DNA from: Aphelocoma coerulescens
Lineage: Eukaryota > Chordata > Aves > Passeriformes > Corvidae
Direction of reading: 5' to 3'
DNA length: 64,000 nucleotides
Assembly: GCF_041296385.1 (NCBI RefSeq)
Contig: NC_091014.1
Location: forward strand, 6,299,578-6,363,577
A model generated the notes under the pieces. The model was not told where the DNA came from. It saw only the letters and a program-made list of their open reading frames with translations, and did not search any database. Shown here piece by piece: positions 1 to 13,348 of the stretch. Made by a program: the position numbers and the translations under genes. Each line of letters starts with the position of its first letter. The first letter of the stretch is position 1.

Positions 1-1660
1 GAATATGAATGCATAGATAATCTTTACAAGCTGGAGGAAAATGATCATTGAGCAACTAAAGCTATAAAAAAGACCCAGCAATATCTCAGGTATTGCAATA
101 TATTCTGTTTGGGTAAGTGATGACACTAGGATTTTGAAAATGCAGTTAAAGTAGGGCGGGGGATACACAGGGTTATCATTTGTCTGACAGCATGCCCTGA
201 TGGAAAACTTCACTCTTTACTCGTCTTTGTAAAATTAAAATCTATAAGAATAGGATGTGGTGGACTGAATTTATTCCGTTAGAGAAACAGCCCCAAATTA
301 AAATGCATAATTTCCCCCTCCACCATTTTGCTCCTTATTTCCTCTTTGAGGTTTTTTTGTTAGTTTTCTATACCTTCAAAATAAGCCCCATACTGGCTTC
401 ATCCCACAGTGTTACTGCACCTTCTATTTGAAAGTGTAATGACAAAACCGAAAGGTGGTGTTTCTTTCCCAAGTCAAACCACCTTAATTTACCTGTGTGT
501 TTGTGCAGATAAGCTTTACTAAACTGTGGCCCAGTAAATATCCTCTCTCCAGTGAGCCTGTAGCAATTACATTTCACAGACGGAAAGGGAAGCACTGGAT
601 TTAGTACAGTTTTCAAAACAACTTGTGTTTATAGCAGAAAAACATTTAAGCATTTAGGGGCTCGTATCCTAGTCACTACCAATAAATTTGTGGCTCCCAG
701 AGGATTTAGCAACTCAAGTACTTCTGAAAAATCTATCTTCTGTTCACAGGAACTCATAGCTGAATCAAAACAATTTAATTCTTTTATAGACGAAAGGGGA
801 GGTCTTAACTTTATTGGGGGGTTACATTCTGGAATCAAGACTACCCTTTATAGTGGATAATAGAGACAAAAGCATACAAATTCAAAAGAAATAGATGTCT
901 TATCTGTTTCATAAATTAGTTTTGCCCCATTTCTCTATCACTGATCCCTTTGACAGATGAAAAATTTACCTCAAATAACTATGAAACATCAGACACGCAC
1001 AAAATAGGCTGGTTTTGTTCAGGGTGGGTCATGGGGGATGTGTTATTTTTCTGCTTGTAGTGTGGAGGCCTAGAACAGAGATCTTTGCAGTTCTGATATG
1101 GTTTGCATATTTGAGATTCCTCATACACTGCTTTCTTTGGTCCCACTGTTAATGTTTGCATAATTAAATAGTGGGCTGAAATTGAGGATTATTCTGCCTT
1201 AATCTAGATTATTCCAGCTCTAAGAATCTGCAAAAACTTAGTGTTGTCCTGAAGTAGTACAGGATGACCATGAGTTCCTTTCAATCGAATCTTGTCCTCT
1301 TGTGCCAGGATTTGGTGGTTTTTTTGTTGCTTTGGGGTTTGTATGTACTCTTACAAATTCCCAGAATCGTTGTTAAGAAATGAACACACATCTAATAGTA
1401 GAATCTTACCCTTTCAAAGATGCATCTGACCAAAAGCATTGGGGATAATTAGGTGTCTATAGGCTATTCATGTTTTCAAAGTCTTATCAGCTCCATTTCA
1501 AAACAGGTGTATTCTCTCTTAGGCAATCTCAACAGCCTGCTGAGATCTTCACTATTTTTTTTTTTTTAAATTGACAATGCAGGCCAAATATATGTAAAAC
1601 TTGATTTTGAGATACATCCCTTCAACTCTGTGTTCAAAGACAGGTAGGATGTGGTGTTGA
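1..1660. other. Non-coding upstream sequence
   Basis: AT-rich DNA with many stop codons in all frames and only short chance ORFs. I recognise no gene, RNA or repeat family here. It lies about 28 kb upstream of the first recognised CELF2 exon and could be intergenic, or intronic to a more distal CELF2 promoter. Confidence 0.6.
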
Positions 1661-1762
1661 ACTATCTGGTCTAGTGGAAGCTGTCCCTGCCCATGGCAGG
1701 GGACTGGAACAAGATGATCTTTAAGGTCCCTTACAATCCAAAATTTTCTGTGATTCTGTGAT
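1661..1762 (+). mobile_element. CR1 LINE 3'-end fragment, sense orientation
   Basis: About 100 bp matching the avian CR1 3' end. It has the 'ctagtggaag.tgtccctgcccatggcaggg' type of segment, then 'gatgatctttaaggtccctt' (at about 1714-1733), and ends in the 'tgattctgtgat' octamer-type repeat that closes CR1 elements. It is a severely 5'-truncated copy with no coding sequence. Its sense strand is the same as CELF2. Confidence 0.85.
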
Positions 1763-4700
1763 CCCCAAAATGCTCCAATGTCTGTCATTTTCTATTCAAG
1801 ACAGTACTATCCAGTAATAAATTCATTTCTTACTACACCAGATTAAAGGATGTGAAACTTTGGCAATGCAAGAAGAGATTAAATTATGGAGTGGCCCAGA
1901 TACACTCCATTAATAAAAGAAAAAACATGTATTTCAAGTGTTGGGAAAATTTTCTTTAGTTGTTGTAAAATAGGTTCCATTTTTCAACAGAAACAATACA
2001 AGAAAAGGAGTTGGTGCCATTAAATCATTAAGAGAATACACTTCTTATTTGCAAGTTACAATTAATTTTTTCTGAAGCTTAAATGCAATAAACCCCTGTT
2101 GTGTGGCAGAGACTGTGACATTCTGTTACAGGTTAATTTCTTTCCTTGCAAATTAGAAAATAGTGTGACTTGCAAAACAGGGGAGAGAAGGGGGAAATAT
2201 GCCAGCAGCTGCGCTTAGAATTTTTTGCCTTTTGGCTTCTTCTTTCATTTTCTAGTCTGCTGCACTTCTTCTTTCAGTGATTTGGATGCTAGATGCCAAT
2301 TTGAATTTTCAGTGCATTTAGCATCCTACAACACCAGGGAATTTAAAAGAGAATTAAGAATGTACAGGGCATTAAAAAAAAGAAGATATATTTTTCAACA
2401 ATCCTTTTTATCTTTTTACCTCTCTGTGATCACAGCGATAACAGAATCCAGTAAACCACTGCCACAAAGAGCCAGTCACATATTTATTTTGCAAAGGTGT
2501 GTTTATAGTGGGAACTAGATGGGGCTGGCTCCTTGCTTGCAGTCTGTGGAGGGCTCTTTCACAGATCAACAGACTATAAGATTGTTTTCCTGGATATGAG
2601 CCACTGATGAACCCATACAGGCTAGTAAGAGTCATGTAAGAGTCTTTTATCCTGTCTCAGCGGGGACATCTTCCCCATGGGCTTCACAAGAGAGTGTTTT
2701 CCTAGCAGCAGATTTAACGGGGGGAGAGAGGGGATGGAAAGAAGATTAATGTTTCTGCCAGTTCCCCGCAAGTTCACAGAAAATATTGGCTAGAGCAGGA
2801 GTGGCCCGACTCCGTCATGCTCCAGCCTTTTCTGTGTACTTAGAGTGGCATGTTTTTAATCAAATGTGAAATATAGCTTTAGCAGGTCGAATGGATTAGC
2901 CTTCCTTGTAAGTAACTCTGCCTGCTTTAGTCAAGAGTGCAACTTTTTCTTTTTTTTTTTAATGTTTCACACTTAAGGTTGTCGTCTTTAACTTCATCTG
3001 TTTAATGGATCTTTGGAGTTTTGATTGTTAAAGGTGGGAACCATTTAATAACCATATCCAACTGAGCTTCCAAGTACATGCTGTGAAGACAGCAAGGTAA
3101 GAAACTCCTCAGCTGGTCTGTCATAAAAGCTTGGAAAGGCTTGAGACAAAGAGAGGGGGTTCTGTTCCTTTTTTAATATCATATTGGGATTACAGTGCTT
3201 CTAAATATTTAAGTTTTCCTTGCTTTGGGATTTCAAATCTGCCTATGTTTAGAAAGTTAATATCCTCATACTCAACAACTGGGAAATCTGTTCATGACAA
3301 TGTACATAACTGATTTCCTTCCTCTAATGCTGGTTGTTATTTATCAGAATCTCATCAGTCTCCTGTTTTTATATAGCGCTGAAGTTATCAAAGATAACAG
3401 GGGGGATTTTCAGCTGCCTTATTTCTGGGCCTCAGAATCAGCTGAGCTTCTAATAAAGTTAGGCTGTTCGTATCAAACCATCCCTTATCAGTAATGTACT
3501 TTGAAAGCTGTTCTATCTGGTTAAATCCAAGTGTAATAATAGACCTTGTACCTGTCACATCCTCAGGCTGCTCTAAAGTGTTGTTGCTCCACTAAAATAA
3601 ATAGTTCAGGTGATTTCTCTGTGCCAAGAAATTCAAGTAAATGTTCGAGATAATTTTAAAAATAATTTGATTTTCAGAGTTACTGAAGGGGTTTTTTTAA
3701 AATTTATTAATCACTACCATATTTCAGTGTCAGCTATGGTATGAAATTGCTGTCAATTTTTCTTGCAACTCAGACTTTGAACAATTTGTGTGTACGTGTG
3801 TTGTTTGCACTTTTACATTTCTGACCTGTGGTTAAATGTGTGGTTCAGACAAGTTTCTAAGAGCTCGTTCATTTTACTTAATATGGTTATAAAAATAATT
3901 ACATTAAAACAAAAAATCCCCAGATCTTTTAAAACTGTCTTTTTAGGAATCCATGGAATTAGGAGACTAAAGAGGGACAACAAAGTAAAAATATATCCAA
4001 GGATTCATAGGCTGAAAGAGGTCCCTTGTTTTAAGACAAGGTTCTGTTCATGTAGAGGTAGATAGGAAATTTTAACATTCTGTTTATTAGAAGGCAACAA
4101 TGAGCTCTCTGAAGACCCTATCTGAGATGACTCCCTGTCATGTCAGAATTTGTCCTTCTATGCTGTAACAGTCAGCAATGTGACAACTGACTGTAAAAAC
4201 TCCAGCAGTCCTGACATTCTGCAAAACTTTCAGGCCGTGGAGAACAGGGTAAAATGGTAGCTTGGCCATTTACCATTGGATTAAAAATGTAAGACATACT
4301 TCTTTCATTTCCATGAGAATCACCTGCTAGTCATTGCAATGTGACAAAACTCATGACTTACCATAATAGATTTATATATTATCTTAAAAAAAAAAAAAAA
4401 AAAATAGTGCATCCCAGTAGTATTGCAAAAGACGTTGGAACCAGATTCTGTTTCGTATTCCCAGCTCCTCACACATTCCAGTCACGTATCTTATCTATTC
4501 CTCTGCCTGTCTGTCCATTAAGTAGGAATAAAATTCAAAGGATGCCTGGTGTCTTCTGCACTTTTTTAATTTGTCTGTTGGTTCAAGGCCATGTTTCAGC
4601 AAAGCATGTCAGCATTTGTTCAAGTCTCACTGCCTTTAGAGATGAGCGCAGTGTTTTGAGAAACTGAGGCCTCTGAAGCTATGTGAAAACAGTACATCCT

Positions 4701-6164
4701 CAGTATAAATAATCTCTTGCTTTATCTGATTAGTGATGGGCCATGCTTTCTTTTTTTCCCTGCTTTTTAAAGCAACTGCCTTCATTTATCACCATCCAGG
4801 GACCTACTGGGGTAGTCAGTGGACAGAAAACAAGGCATGAATCTGTTGGAAAAATAATTTGGCTCATGTAGTTCTTCTAAATATAACTCCCTGATCAAAG
4901 CGCAGAGTGTCTCTTGTAAGTCCCATCCAAAACAGATATTAGATGAAGAATATACTGAAGCCTTCAGACTTTTGACTGTGCCTTTTCAAAGGCATGCCAT
5001 CCTGAACGTACCATCATGTGATGCTGTTTGAACTGAGCAAACATTTTTCCTTCAACTTCTTTCTCTTGCATTATACAGCTTTAAGGAAACTCAAACCAAA
5101 AAAAAAAAGGCATCTTCAATTAAAATGATGGGGATTTTTGAAGGCTGCTGGAGAAGAGCCGTTGCAGTGTTATGTCTAAGAACCAATTCTTTTATTTATA
5201 GCAACTTATGGACATAAATATACATAAACTGTTTCAGGGTTTTGTGGTACGTTCATAAACATGAGAGTCCTTGCAGATGAAATGGAATCCTTCTGAAATG
5301 ACAGTTAATAAAAGCTATTTTTGATTTAGCTGCTGACCAGTTTGTATTGTAACAAGTGTCTTTCAGGTGACTCTTACTGTCTTGGGTAGAGATGCAGGTG
5401 TAGGCATAGGAATATAACTAAACCCTGGTGAGTCTTTACCAATTACTGAGCACTGAAACTTCATTGAAATGCTTTTCAAATGCTGTGGTTTTCTAAAACA
5501 AAATTATTAGGTGTTCTGGGGGTGCAATCACAGGAAAGAAGGATGTGCAGAGACACAAGGCTTTCCTACAAGTGCACCAGGGAGAGAAAGCTGTTGTTGC
5601 TGTAAAACTGCCACAAACAGCGCTAATTAATATACTGATTTTACAAGTGATGTAGGGGACTTATGTAGACAGAATTAATTATTAAGATCTCTTTCTTCAA
5701 AACACTGTTTCTAAGCTGCTTTGCATGATTATAATATGAACCTGCCCTACAAAGAAGTTGCAGATCTAAGATCACATCCAGACAACAGTCATGTACTTTA
5801 TCAACAGTTTGAAGATGAATGTATGCACACACCCGGTAAAATTAGGGAGCCTGGCTTAGAGAGATGCTGTCAGGATCAAAGCCTGAGGAGTGAGACACAG
5901 TGAGTGAAGTCAACACGCTTCAGGGGAAAGGAAGGCTTTACTAAGTCAGTGACAATCCCTGCGACTGCTCCCTCACTTTCCAGTTTTCAAAGTATAAAGT
6001 TTTTTGATAGTTCTATGAACTTTACCATGTTATTTTCATCAGAATGCAGAGAGGGATGTAGTAAACAAATCCTGCTGTGATTATGCCAGAATTGCACTTT
6101 CTTGGTGCTGGATTTACTCATGAAATAACTGCAATAATCTGCAGTAGCTGTTCTATAGCAGGCT
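1763..6164. other. Non-coding upstream sequence
   Basis: No exon, RNA gene or repeat family recognised. The only low-complexity feature of note is a run of 19 A at 4386-4404. The ORFs here are short and show no protein family likeness. Confidence 0.55.
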
Positions 6165-6285
6165 AGGTTTGGTTTTGGTTTGGTTTGGTTTTGGGTTGTT
6201 TTTAAGGTTTTTTCCGTTGGTGGTTTTTTTGGGTTTGTTTTTTTGGGGGGTTTTTTTTTAGGTTTTTTGTTGGGTTTTGTTTTAG
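6165..6285 (+). repeat. Strand-asymmetric G/T low-complexity tract
   Basis: About 120 bp made almost wholly of G and T on the + strand, beginning with alternating GGTTT and GGTTTT units and then longer T runs broken by G runs. G runs of three or more occur near 6193, 6231, 6245 and 6272. These are too far apart for a compact canonical G-quadruplex. Origin unknown; it may be a decayed simple repeat. Confidence 0.75.
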
Positions 6286-7347
6286 CTATCTAATTGGGGT
6301 TCATGCTTCATAGACCTATTTTTAGAATTACAGCAAAAATCAGGCCTTGCAGCAGAGAAGAGTTTGCAACAGATCAAAGGCCAGATTGTTATTTCTCATG
6401 CTGGTTTTATTCTTAGCCGTACATAGTGATGCTCCTCATGTCTGGAGCACAGATAAAAATGAGATATTGATGACTTTCAGACTCCAAAAGCCTTTTGCTT
6501 GTCTAGAATGCAGTTACATAAGTGGCAGTAAGAGATGCCTGAATGAGATTAATATAGGCTGCTTTGCTCCTCACTGCTGCGGGTAGGAATGAGAAGATCT
6601 AGCGAATGACTATTGAAAGTATTAAGCAGTTAAGACAGGTAGTAAAAAGTGGAGACTGACTGTTTTTTTTTTTTTTAACTTCATGATAATTTGAAGAAAT
6701 GAGTAGCTGCATTATATAAACCATCAGGTTTGATGATGCATTACATATATAACTCTTTTTTCACTTCAGAGCAGCTTCAAAAGATCTAATGCTCCTTCTT
6801 AATCCGATTATAAGAAAATGGAGAATATTTAATGATTCAAATGTCTCTTTACTGCCTAAATGTTTACATCCATCTAAATTAATAAAATTAAAAACAGAGT
6901 TTTTGCAATTTGAAAGCAATTTAGTCCACCAAATAACAATAGTGTACAAATAGAGGTTCAGCCTCCACTGACACGGTCATGTCTCTGTACCAGTTGGGTT
7001 TGAGGCAGAATCTGTTCAGTTTAACATCTCTATAAATTGACAGTGATTTCACTAGTGCCACTATACCTAATCTGTGTAATTCAAATAAGAATTGAGACCC
7101 TGGAGGTTGAAAAGCACAATGTCAAATTGCAATAACTGTGAAGCCAATCACTGTATAATTTCCCTTAGGTTTCATGGGTAGTGAAGTATCGGGATACCTG
7201 GATAAAATTTGAATAGTTGGGGGAATATAAATCCTGGGGTTTGAGATGAGGAACTGAGCTTTCAGGGGAGGAATGTTTGTTTGGGTTATTTGTTTGGGGT
7301 TTTTTCCACAGAAAGTGAAAGTTTTGCATTTATCACATTGTTGTAAT
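6286..7347. other. Non-coding upstream sequence
   Basis: AT-rich sequence between the G/T tract and a CR1 copy. Contains a T run near 6662-6676. No gene or known repeat family seen. Confidence 0.55.
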
Positions 7348-8259
7348 TCATAGAACCACTGAATACTTTGGGTTGGAAGGAACCTTTGAGATCATTTAGT
7401 TCCCAACCCCTGCCATGGCCAGGGACACCTTCCACTATCCCAGGTTGCTTCAAGTCCCATCCAACCTGGCCTTGAACACTTCCAAGGATGGCACATTTAC
7501 AGCTTCTCAGGGCAACCTGTGCCAGTGCCTCAATACCCTCACAGTAAAGAATTTCTTCCTAATATCTAATCTAAATCTGTCCTCTGTTAGTTTGAAGCCA
7601 TTGACCCATGTCCTGTCACTTCATGCCCTTGTAAAAAATCCTTCTCCAGCTCTCTTATAGACTCCCTTTGGGTTCTGGAAGGTGCTGTAAAGTCTCCGTG
7701 GAGCCTTCTCTTCTCCAGACTCAAGAATGCCAATTCTTTGAGCCTTTCTTCATAGGAGAGGTACTCCAGCATCGTGATCATCTTTATGGCTTCCTCTGGA
7801 CTTGTCCTTTTTGGGAAGGTGAGATGTGTCCTTCTTCCAGGGCTAGACCCTACCAGAGTAGAGGGGAAGAATCACCTCCATCGACCTGCTGGCCATATTT
7901 CTCTTTATTCAGCCCAGGACACATTTGGCTTTCTGGGCTGTGGGCACACCTCGCTGGGTCATGCTGAGCTTCTTGTCCACCAACACCCCCAGTTTCTCCT
8001 CAGGGCTGCTCTCAATCCATTCTCTGACCAGCCTGTGGTTGTTGTACTTGGGATTGCCCTGACCCAGGTGCACTTGGCCTTGTTGAACATCATGAGGTTT
8101 GCACAGTTCCATCCCTCAAGCCCATCCAGGTCCCTCTGGGATATCTCTTCCCTTCAGTGTGTCAACTCCACCACACAGCTCGGTGTTGTTGGCAAACTTG
8201 CTGAGGCCGCACTGAATCCACTGTCTGTGTTGCCAACAAAGATGTTAAAGAGTGCCCAT
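7348..8259 (-). mobile_element. CR1 LINE, 5'-truncated, antisense to CELF2
   Basis: About 910 bp of CR1 in reverse orientation. It opens with the reverse complement of the CR1 3' end ('tcatagaacc', 'gggttggaaggaacct', 'gagatcatttagttcc'). It continues through the 3' UTR into the C-terminal part of ORF2. Read on the minus strand, 7909-8112 still shows the conserved ORF2 stretch EEKLGVLVDKKLSMTQ. Frames are broken by stops and indels, so it is dead. The open + strand frames here (for example 7774-8343) are antisense shadows of the LINE. The copy ends near 8259, within the part of ORF2 that matches 'gccaacaaagatgttaaa'. Confidence 0.95.
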
Positions 8260-11200
8260 TCACTACAAAATAAACCCCACCAGAGGAAACAGGCTTGCTC
8301 CTTTCTTGAAAGTATAATATTAAAACATACTGAACTTAAATAAATCCATTGAATTTCATTGTGGAAGAATCGCTTGAAAAGTTACCTAAACCGACACTAA
8401 GAGTGCACTGGGAAATGAAGCAACAGAACAAAATTCTGATCTTATTTATACTGATATAATTAAGGAAGATTGTAGGCTCTTTGGTCTTTAAGGTGATCCT
8501 TGTGCATGAGGAGGGACAATGGGGGCTACAATAATAAAACTAATATACCAAAAAAAATCACTGACACTGGTGTAAAGCTGCTTTGTGGGTAACAGTAAAG
8601 CTGCTCAACACATAAAGCATCCATAACACGTTTTTCTCAGGAGTTTGTTCACATAATATGCACACAAGTGTGGGAATGAGAAGGGTGATTATCTTCTACA
8701 TTAAAGTCTTTTTTATGTCTCTCTGGAATATAAAGCAGCTGTAGGAAAGAATTTACACCTATATTCAGCTCCCTGCACATGATGTCTGGAACACAGAGGT
8801 GATATGTGTGTGAGTGGGAGCAATGCCCATATATATTTCAGTGCCAAATAGGGTTTTCTACTTTGCAGGGCTCATAGGGAAGCTCACAGGACTTTGCCCA
8901 TGTGACTTTCAAATTGTGCTGGTGCCCTTTCTAGGAGTGGGTTTATTCAAGGCAGCATGAAATAAAATCTACTAACCTTTTCCTTGCTGCAGACAGAAGA
9001 GGGATAGTGGCCTCCCTTTCTCTGCAAAGAGGAATCTGGGGTGTGGAGCTTCTGCCATAGGTACATCTGACGATGGTGCAGGGGAAGGATTCAGATTTTA
9101 GGCCAGACAATGTGGATGGGGCAAAATGTCTGCTGTGAGCACTTGTGTGCACTGTGTAGGGCAGCTGGTGTCACTGCTCCTCGTTTGCTTTCGTGCCTCT
9201 TGGGGCTCTATGGAAAATCCCATCTATTATGTTGCAAAAAAACCAGATCAGTCTATGTCTGCAGCTCTTCTATGCAGAGCAGCACTGATAGGCATTTCAT
9301 CCTTAACTTCTCTAGTGCTGATAAAGCTGCTAGTTCTCCTATACTAAAACATAAAAAGTAAAAAAAAAATAAAAATACTTAAGTGTGGCAACTGTGCACA
9401 CAGCTCCTGTGAAACTTTTGAAATGCCCAATATTTAAGAAGTATCCACTAATTAGGGCTGCCCAATTGAAGCCCTAATTTTTCAGATTTTTCAGATCTTC
9501 TGAGGGATTGTAGCTTTCATTGATCTTTAACAGGAGGGGACAGTCAGAGCATCTGAAAATCTGTGAGACAGGCAGATGAATGCTGATGCACCAGAAGGAG
9601 AGTGTGGACAGACAATGTTTGACATTACTAATGGTTTTGTTTTGGCAATTAAGTATTTTTTGAAGCAAGTGACTGATTTGGTGAGAGATGAAAGGGGTTT
9701 AAGTGTGACCCACTGAAACTTGTTTCCAGTTGCTTATTATGAAATTAGTTTTTGTTTCAGAGTAAAACACACAGACAGACGTGGTGGTATGGAAACTCTC
9801 AATTATCTGTATATACAGAGAAGTCCTTTCTGTAAGATGTCATCCTCTATGTGACAGTCTTCTAAATATATTCTTTTGAATGTTTTAATTATTTGGTGAT
9901 GTTTTTAAAAATAGAAATGATAAGGAAAATAAATAGATTGTGATGGAAAACAATTGGAAATACTTGTTTATTATTTTATTTCCCCGAAACATATTTAAAA
10001 CAAATTCTTTTGGCCATTTTGAAATACTGCTGCTGGTTTGGTCAAGAGGAGTATAACCCTCTGTCAAGAACTGTTTGATATCATTATGAAATATTGATTT
10101 TAGTGCCTCTGTGTTAATAATAATACCGTGTTGTTTGCTTCATTTTTTCCCCCCAGCTGAGGAGCAATTACTCTGAAGTTAGGTGGTAGACACAGACTCC
10201 AGCAGGAGAGTGTTTGTGTTACTGTGATTATCAGACACACAGACACTTTACAGAATGAACTTAAGAACACTCTATAGTATTTTGGGCACCTTCACTCCAG
10301 ACCTTTTCTGCACTAAATGTCTACTTGAAATACAACCTGACATACCTCCAAAGGTTTGGGACTTAGTTTTCCACACAAAACAAAAATCAATGAAAAAAAT
10401 TAGATCTTACAAACTATTTACTTTAAAGGAAGGATGAGGCTTCCCAAATAATTAAATCAGTTTATAAAACACACAAGAAAGAAAACAAAGACCTAGGATG
10501 CCAAACACTTTGGTGTGAGTCCACAGCCAGTCACCAGCTCCATCTCTGTGACTTTGTAGATGATCTTTCTTTGCAGCTCTCACTGCAAAAAGGAGCAGCA
10601 GGAAAGGACATACAAAAGGAAACAAAAAAAGAAAAAAAAAAAAAAAAGAAAGGAAGAGAACAGGGCTCTTAACAGTACAGCTTGATTTGATGTTTTGCCT
10701 GAATCTTCACAAGTGTAAATATTTGACTGCAGTTTTGGTGCTTTTTTTATTCCCCTTCAGGTAGAGTATTTGTTTACATAGCATAACATTTCCTCCTTCC
10801 TCTCTTCTGTTCTTTCACTTCACGAGTGAAAATCTGCAGCTTTTTTGGCAAGGGTTTAAAGATAATAGCAGTAGTGAGTGTGAACGCTGCTTTGTCTTGA
10901 AATTGTATAAATCACACTCCTTTTACTAAAGGCTTCCATAGGAAAGAACATTTGAACTTTGATCCTTTTTTTTTTTTTTGTAGCCTCACACCAGCAAGAG
11001 TCCAAATGGACCTGGAAAGCTTGGTTAAAAAAACCATCAGATTTTTTAATGTGAATATCCAAGTTTCAAATCCTTGCTCAGGTGAGACCTTCCTTTCAAA
11101 GAGGAGGGCAATTTGGCAGGTAATGCTGGAAGTCTTGCTCGACTACTATCTACTTCATCAATCTTAATGAATACTGGGAGCATATATATGTTGCCCTCTT

Positions 11201-13228
11201 TTACATGGAAAAAATAACAGAGTTCTATTCCCAATAAAAAAAAACAAACTATGGGTATGGCCCTACTTCTAGGAATCACATTCATTATTTATTCTTTCAT
11301 CCAGTCACCATTGCCTCCAGCATGTGTTACCTCCTACCACATGCACATGGTAGGATTGTTCAGTTTCAGGGGAGTTCACCTTCTCTTTGGATGTTTTTTG
11401 GGAAAGTAAGAGAGGGACTCTACCATGGGTTTCTATTTGTGTTGTTTGTTTAGAGGGCAGCAACAAACAACTACATGTATGTTCTTTCAGATGTGTACAT
11501 GTAGAGACATCTGGTTATCGAGCTTATCTGTTTATATATGATGGTTGATTTTAAATGCCATAGAAGAAAAAAAAAAAAAAAAAAAAACTAATTGAGCCTT
11601 AAAAATCCATAAAAAAAAGCATATGCTGTCATTTGGGAGGTTTGTACCCCATTTCTGGGATGTTGCACAACAGAATAGTCACAAAGAAGATTTAACACTG
11701 CAGCATCTCTGGCATTAAAAATCTCCCTCTTTTGAGTGAATTTACTGAAGTGAAGTATATAGCCGTAAGATTTAGGAGTAGCTTAATTTAAGAATATTGA
11801 AACCTGATGATTGAGTGAAACAGCTTTTCCTAACGAGTACCTTGCTCCCAAGGTACAGAAGATGACTTGCAATTTTTTTTCTTAATGAAAATGGAATAGG
11901 GGGAATTAGGTTTCACAGGCCTGTTTCAGAAGTGCTAATGCAAGAAGAAAATCAGTAATGAAAGTACAAAATTTTTTTTTGTCATGTAAAGGAAAGTTGC
12001 TGAACCTGTAATGACTGGCAAGGGCCGATTTTCACATTACTAACAATTTTCTCTGTGTGTTTTATTATGAAATTATTGGACACTTAAATACTTTAATAAA
12101 ATTATCAGGTTTGAAAGACCAGCATGGGATAGTGCAGAAGATGTCATGCTGTCATCTGTGCCATTTCCCATTGAAAAGGTTCCATCTTAATTATTTTGAT
12201 TTATGAGTTAGGAAAGAACATCTTTTGTAGAAAAATGTGCAAGCACCTTGCAATTAGTTGTTCACACCCATGGCTTTTCCAGGACAGAAGGTCCAGCTAG
12301 GTTGATGATTTTTCTGTCTTAAATTGGTCATATTGCTCGACTTATGGGACAAAAAATGATTCAAGACTGTAATATTCTTTTAAATCACACAAGACAAGCA
12401 AAACCCACTCATTTGTCTGGAAGCAGATAGAAGAGTGTAGCAGAGCAATTGAAATAAATAGAAATTATTTGGGGATGGACTTTGTGGCACCCAAAAATAT
12501 TTCATTGATGAGTTTCTAAACTCTGGATGTTCTGAATGCTATTAGGAATTTTAAGCTATATTTGGCTTTGTGTCCATAAGGTCAACTACCTGTAAAACTC
12601 TGTTCTCTGTCTGTGGAGAAAGGAATCCTTCAAAACCAGGTTTAATGTCTCCTTGGGTTTTCATTTTTGAACTAATCCTCTGGGAATTTCATTCTCCCTT
12701 CAGCCATTTTGGTCTTTGGGAATGATTTCATAGCCTTTGAAGAAAGGAATCCAACTTCTGTGACACTGAGGTGCTTGATACTGCATGATTCTATGTAAGT
12801 GATGTTGGGAAGTAGTATGTAGCTAGACTGAAATATGGACAGTGCGGGTTCCCATTAGCTAAAGAATTTGTTATATTTAGAATTTTGTTCACTTATGTTT
12901 AATAGAGCTCCACTTTAAGTTAGGGAAAATTGGTTTCATTTTCTCTTGCTACCATTAATAGCTATTAGAGTTGAAAATAAGTCTTTAAACATATCATTAA
13001 GGTACACTTAAGTAACTTGCAACTGACAATTAACTCAGCATGGTAATACATTATCATAACATTTTTCTTTGATAGGTTTGTCTCTTAAAAGATACGAGGA
13101 AAGACAAAGGATGGTTTTGTAAGACTCCTGATGATTTTTTTTTTCTATTTTAATATAATTTACATTCTGTTCTTTTATCAGTGAAATGTGTTCCATTATA
13201 TATGTTCAGAAAACATTTATTTGGTGCT
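8260..13228. other. Non-coding upstream sequence
   Basis: AT-rich DNA with A- or T-rich runs near 9361-9369, 10630-10648, 10966-10980 and 11567-11587 (21 A). A short perfect inverted repeat (arms 9450-9459 and 9470-9479) is the only structure I noticed. No exon or recognised repeat family. Confidence 0.55.
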
Positions 13229-13348
13229 TCATAGAAAGGTGGAATCACAGAATGGTTTGTTGTTGTAAGGGACCTTAAAGATCATTTAGTTCCAACCCTC
13301 CTGCAATGGGCAAGGACACCATCCACCAACCAGGTTGCTGAAAGCTGG
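13229..13348 (-). mobile_element. CR1 LINE 3'-end fragment, antisense
   Basis: Contains 'gaatcacagaatggttt', then 'gggaccttaaagatcattta' and a 'caaggacacc..cca..accaggttgctgaaag' type segment. This is the reverse complement of the avian CR1 3' UTR. Only about 120 bp remain. Confidence 0.85.

Noticed and set aside
7774..8343. 189-codon + strand ORF
   Set aside because: It lies mostly antisense within a CR1 LINE copy (7348-8259) and runs on into flanking DNA; not a gene.
9450..9479. Perfect inverted repeat, 10-bp arms and 10-base loop
   Set aside because: About one such structure is expected by chance in a window this size, and no T-run or gene context gives it a role.
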